Positions 60,563 to 64,000 of a stretch of DNA of 64,000 nt are shown here, in pieces. The notes under the pieces were generated by a model. The model did not search any database. It saw only the letters and a list, made by a program, of their open reading frames with translations, and was not told the DNA's origin. Origin of the DNA: Streptomyces cavernae (GTDB lineage: Bacteria > Actinomycetota > Actinomycetes > Streptomycetales > Streptomycetaceae); assembly GCF_004023625.1 (NCBI RefSeq), contig NZ_RPDJ01000001.1, forward strand, positions 186,001-250,000, in the 5' to 3' direction. Every line of letters begins with the position of its first letter. Position 1 is the stretch's first letter. The translations under genes were made by a program, and so were the position numbers.

Positions 60563-62299
60563 TCAGACGCCGAGTATCGCAGGAACGCTGTCCACGGTGA
60601 CTGTGCCCCGGTCGCCGTCGACCGTGATCACCATGCCGTCCCGCAACCGCCCGGTACCGCCTTCCACGGAGATGACGGCCGGGATGCCCAGCTCGCGGCA
60701 GACCACGACGGCGTGGCTGTTGAGGGCGCCCACGTCCACCACGGCCGCCCCGGCGACCAGGAACAACGGGGTCCAGGCCGCGTCCGTGAGAGGCGCCACC
60801 AGCACCTCGCCCGGCTCGAGCGCCTCACACGAGGCCGGATCGGTGACGACCCGCACCCGGCCCGTGTAGGTGCCGTGGCTGCCGCCGACACCCGTGAGCA
60901 CCTCACCCTCGGTGGCGGCCGGGAGCCCCTCCTCACTGCGCCGCGGCCACCCGTCGATCTCGGTCTGGGAGTCCGCCGCGACGAAGAACGGCGGCTCCAG
61001 CTCACCGAGTTCGGCGTACTCGCCGAGGCGCTGGGCGATGACGGGGCCGAAGCGGCCCGGATCGGCGACATAGTCGTCGAGCTCGGTGTCCAGCAGCATC
61101 ATCACGTCCTCGGGCGCGGTGTAGAGCCCCGCCTCGACCCCGCGGCGACCGAGCTCCCGTATCGCCATCCGGATCTCGTTGACGACGGTCACACAGTTCG
61201 CCTTGGTCCGCTCCCGGGCCGGGATCCACACCTGGGAGGCGTGCATCCCCGCGTCGAACATCGGCTGCGTCTCCTCCGGGAGCGCGGCCCGGATCTCGGC
61301 CGCGACCTCCGCGCGCCGCTCCGTCAGCCTGCGGTGCCGCTCGGCGGGGGAGTCGTCGTCGGAGCTGTGCCGGATCCGGTCGACCAGCGCCAGCGCCTGG
61401 ACCGGGGCCGCCTCCCAGGACAGCGCGTGGATGTCCCATTCGTTGGGGCCGCGGTCGCCGGAGGCGGCCAGGAACTCCTCGAAGGAGTCACGGAACGCCT
61501 TCACATCGCCGGTCGCGCCGTCGAGCGCCTGCTCCACCGCGGCCGGACCGCGGTCGAACAGGGCCGTCAGCTCAGCCGAGGCCACCACCTGACGGGACAG
61601 TGCCCACAGTCCGGTCGAGGGCGAGGCCGAATCGACGTCCCCCAGACCGCCGATGAGGTCCAGCATGGCCCCCGGCCGGTCCACGCTCGCACACAGCGGG
61701 CCGAGGATCGCCGGGCCCACGGACGCCGGCAGCGAGGACTCCACGTGCCGCTGGTAGGTGGTCTCCACCTCGCCCAGCAGCGAGCGGGCGTACGCCACCA
61801 CGTCCGCCTCGGACAGCGACGTCAGGTCGGGCCGCTCGCGGCGCAGCCGGCGCAGCCGTTCCCGGTCGGCGTCGGCCTCGGGGAACGTGGTCTGGCCGAG
61901 CATCCGCTGGAGCGTCGCACCCGCCTTGGCCGTCAGCTCCTCGTCCTGGTCCTCCGGGTGCGCCACGTACACCGGTGTGTCGGAGCGCTGGCCGACGAAG
62001 GCCGCGTCGATCTGGTCCGCGGTCTGTCCCATGCGGATGCCGAACAGCCGCATGTGGGACAGGTTGAGGTAGAAGTAGCCGCCGAACATCCCGACGAACG
62101 GCGGGCGGGGACCGGCCACCTCCTCCTCGCGGTAGATGCCGAAGCCGACGAAGCCCTTGCGCCAGCCGCGCAGCCCGGGCCCCCACACCAGCGTCCAGCC
62201 CAGCGGGCTGGCCGGCTCCGGCAGGGTCTCGCCCGCGTTGGCGCGGGTGTAGTGCGGCAGCCGCTCACTGCGCTGCCAGTCCGTGATCCAGCTCTTCAT
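60563..62299 (-). CDS. PEP-utilising (swivelling His domain) protein lacking an ATP-grasp domain
   Basis: A 578-aa protein. The C-terminal ~90 residues form the phosphohistidine swivelling domain: TGRVRVVTDPAS, PGEVLVAPLTDAAWTPLF, and GALNSHAVVVCRELGIPAVI with the conserved His. The N-terminal ~450 residues are mostly helical and show none of the ATP-grasp motifs of PEP synthase or rifampicin phosphotransferase. The arrangement recalls the swivelling subunit of phenylphosphate synthase. A separate ATP-grasp partner would be needed and is not in the window. ATG 62299 has GGGAG upstream. Cotranscription with the ABM and SDR genes is likely. Confidence 0.8.
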   Translation of the reverse strand: MKSWITDWQRSERLPHYTRANAGETLPEPASPLGWTLVWGPGLRGWRKGFVGFGIYREEEVAGPRPPFVGMFGGYFYLNLSHMRLFGIRMGQTADQIDAAFVGQRSDTPVYVAHPEDQDEELTAKAGATLQRMLGQTTFPEADADRERLRRLRRERPDLTSLSEADVVAYARSLLGEVETTYQRHVESSLPASVGPAILGPLCASVDRPGAMLDLIGGLGDVDSASPSTGLWALSRQVVASAELTALFDRGPAAVEQALDGATGDVKAFRDSFEEFLAASGDRGPNEWDIHALSWEAAPVQALALVDRIRHSSDDDSPAERHRRLTERRAEVAAEIRAALPEETQPMFDAGMHASQVWIPARERTKANCVTVVNEIRMAIRELGRRGVEAGLYTAPEDVMMLLDTELDDYVADPGRFGPVIAQRLGEYAELGELEPPFFVAADSQTEIDGWPRRSEEGLPAATEGEVLTGVGGSHGTYTGRVRVVTDPASCEALEPGEVLVAPLTDAAWTPLFLVAGAAVVDVGALNSHAVVVCRELGIPAVISVEGGTGRLRDGMVITVDGDRGTVTVDSVPAILGV

Positions 62300-62339
62300 G
62301 ACCGAGGTCTCCCGCCGTCCGTGCCGGTGCTTGCCGCGC

Positions 62340-63131
62340 CTACCACTGCGCCGTTCCGCCGTCGACGCTGATCAGCGTGCCGGTGATGCCGGCGCCGGCG
62401 TCGCTCGCGAGCAGCGAGGCGACCGCGGCGATCTGCTCCACGGTGGTGATCTGCTTGGTGGCGGCGTGCTCGGCGAACCGGTTCAGCCACACCTCGTAGG
62501 AGATGCCTTCCGCCTCGGCGGCGGCCGGTCCCGCGGCCCGCATCAGGTCGGTGTCGACGGCGCCGGGGCAGATGGCGTTGCAGGTGATGCCCTGGGTGCC
62601 GTACTCGAAGGCGGTCGCCTTGGTCAGACCGTGGATCGCGTGCTTGTTGGTGATGTAGTGGCTGATCGCGGGCTTGTTGGCCTGCTTGCCCTCGACGGAG
62701 GAGATGTTGATGATCCGGCCCCAGCCGCCCGCCAGCATCTTCGGCAGGGCACGGCGGGTGCCGTAGAAGTAGGCGTTGAGGTTCAGCTTGAGCGCGTCGT
62801 GCCAGGCCTCGTCGCTGAGCTCGTGGATCGGGGCGAAGCCCGAGGTGCCGCCCACGTTGTTGACCCAGATGTCCAGCCGTCCGAACCGCTCGGCGGCGAA
62901 GTCGGCGAGGCCCTCGATGTCCTCCTGGCTGTTGGCGTCACAGGGGTGGAAGACGGCCCGGTCACCGGCGCCGATCTCCTCCAGGGCCTGCTTGCCCTTG
63001 ACCTCCGAGCGGCCGCTGATGACGACCGTCGCGCCGTCGGCCAGGAAGGCCTCGGCGATGGCGCGGCCGATGCTGCGCGTGCTGCCCGTGATCACCGCGA
63101 CGCGTCCGTCGAGGCTGCCCGTAGCCACCAT
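62340..63131 (-). CDS. Short-chain dehydrogenase/reductase
   Basis: A 263-aa SDR: TGSTRSIGRAIA cofactor motif, NNVGGTSG, IINISSVEGK with catalytic Ser, and HYITNKHAIHG with Tyr/Lys. The C terminus is GTLISVDGG. ATG 63131 follows GGGAG. It lies between the second Rieske gene and the PEP-swivel gene on the minus strand, 29 and 40 bases away respectively. It probably oxidises a cis-diol or hydroxyl intermediate made by the oxygenase. Confidence 0.9.
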   Translation of the reverse strand: MVATGSLDGRVAVITGSTRSIGRAIAEAFLADGATVVISGRSEVKGKQALEEIGAGDRAVFHPCDANSQEDIEGLADFAAERFGRLDIWVNNVGGTSGFAPIHELSDEAWHDALKLNLNAYFYGTRRALPKMLAGGWGRIINISSVEGKQANKPAISHYITNKHAIHGLTKATAFEYGTQGITCNAICPGAVDTDLMRAAGPAAAEAEGISYEVWLNRFAEHAATKQITTVEQIAAVASLLASDAGAGITGTLISVDGGTAQW

Positions 63132-63160
63132 GGTGTTCTCCCGCGAGTGTTGTTGGTTCG

Positions 63161-64000
63161 TCACCTGGCGGCGCCGGCGGCTCTGTCCAGGTACTTGTGG
63201 ATGGTGCGGTGGAAGTGCTGGAGTCCGGGCTCGTTGCGTCCGAAGACGAAATCCGTCCCGTTCAGGGCCGCGAGGCCCTGCTGGACTCCGTAGGTGGTCG
63301 CGTAGTCCTCGTCACGGACCACCTCGTGGAACCACTCGCCGAACCGGTCGGCGGCCTGGCGTTCCTCCTCGGTGACCGCCGGTTCCCGAAGCAGGATGAT
63401 CTGCTGGGTCACCGACTCGGTGGCCGTCCGGGGAAGCACCAGGGAGACAGCGATCTTCTGGCGCCACCCGCCGGCGATCGCCAGACCGGGGAAGAGCCAG
63501 TAGATGGGGCCGACACAGTCACCGGGGTCGCGCTGTTCCGGGGGCAGTTCGGCCGCCTGCGCGATGGGACGCAGGGCCGGTGCGATGCGCTGGTGGGGGC
63601 CCCAGGTGTCGTGGGCCATCATGTTGGAGAGGTTCGTCTCGAACACCGTCTTCGGATGCAGCGAGGCGAAGTGGTACGTCTCCAGGTACCCGTCGAGGGT
63701 GACCTTCCAGTTGGGACTGGTCAGCTCGCTGGTGGAGTAGTGGTGGCACTCCGCCAGCCGCAGACCCTCCAGCAGCGGCTGAAGGTCGCCCAGCCAGTCG
63801 TCCAGGTCGGGCTCGGCCGCCGGATCAAGGGTGACGAACACGATGCCCGCGCGCTCCCCGGCCGGGAGCCTGACCAGAGAGCGGCCCTCGCGCGGCACAT
63901 CCCCGAAGGTCTTCTCGGCGTACACGCCCCGCAGCTCTCCGGCGAGGTCGTACGACCAGGAGTGGTAGGGGCAGGTGAGCCGCCTCGACACCCCGCACCC
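63161..64000 (-). CDS. Second Rieske oxygenase alpha subunit (5' end outside window)
   Basis: The C-terminal 279 residues are visible. They begin within the second Rieske motif (LTCPYHSWSYD, Cys and His ligands). The iron site is LDGYLETYHFASLHP, with two His and an Asp. The first Rieske CxH pair lies beyond base 64000. The sequence is clearly different from the alpha subunit at 57106, so the island carries two oxygenases with separate substrates or steps. It heads the minus-strand SDR/PEP-swivel/ABM operon. Confidence 0.9.
   Translation of the reverse strand, partial: GCGVSRRLTCPYHSWSYDLAGELRGVYAEKTFGDVPREGRSLVRLPAGERAGIVFVTLDPAAEPDLDDWLGDLQPLLEGLRLAECHHYSTSELTSPNWKVTLDGYLETYHFASLHPKTVFETNLSNMMAHDTWGPHQRIAPALRPIAQAAELPPEQRDPGDCVGPIYWLFPGLAIAGGWRQKIAVSLVLPRTATESVTQQIILLREPAVTEEERQAADRFGEWFHEVVRDEDYATTYGVQQGLAALNGTDFVFGRNEPGLQHFHRTIHKYLDRAAGAAR

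Overview
The window is GC-rich throughout (about 70 % by eye). It combines a conservon (cvnA-D), SpoIIE-type PP2C phosphatases with RsbW-like partners, GTG/TTG starts with short translational overlaps, and many one-domain secreted hypotheticals. This points to a Streptomyces chromosome, probably a non-core region rich in catabolic and signalling genes. No tRNA, rRNA, CRISPR array or intact transposase was seen.

Layout. 1-7036: a hexuronate/aldonate operon on the minus strand (mannonate dehydratase, fructuronate reductase-like enzyme, MHS-family transporter, idonate/gulonate dehydrogenase, KDG kinase cut by the window edge). A GntR/FCD regulator is divergent from it, with a palindromic operator between. 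7450-12689: an amino-acid-type ABC importer operon with a DadA-like FAD oxidase, divergent from a CdaR-family regulator. 13983-15011: an orphan sugar-binding lipoprotein. 15198-19110: a four-gene conservon. 19490-21565: an EF-G paralogue with a possible leader peptide. 21875-26115: a GMC oxidoreductase with a detached C-terminal remnant, then a metallophosphoesterase. 26299-31907: small, secreted and signalling proteins, including a Nep1-like protein and a DUF1275 membrane protein. The DUF1275 gene lies behind an apparent TPP riboswitch plus terminator. 32075-43088: stress and signalling genes (Ser/Thr kinase with a paralogous partner, MBL hydrolase, CapA-like protein, RibD/DHFR-like protein, large PP2C sensor) and a secreted intradiol dioxygenase.

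43551-64000 looks like one catabolic island. It holds two Rieske oxygenase alpha subunits, a 2Fe-2S ferredoxin, a VanB-type reductase, CoA ligase, acyl-CoA dehydrogenase, thiolase, two SDRs, two MDR dehydrogenases, a ThuA-like protein, an ABM-domain protein, a histidine phosphatase, a sugar-type ABC importer, and a PEP-swivelling-domain protein without an ATP-grasp domain. The likely logic is uptake, activation, oxygenation by Rieske enzymes and CoA-dependent beta-oxidation-like breakdown. The substrate cannot be read from sequence. No regulator of the island lies inside the window.

The strongest candidates for something undescribed are the TPP riboswitch in front of a DUF1275 protein (31131-30189) and the Rieske/PEP-swivel catabolic island. 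All functional statements are from reading sequence; no database search was run.
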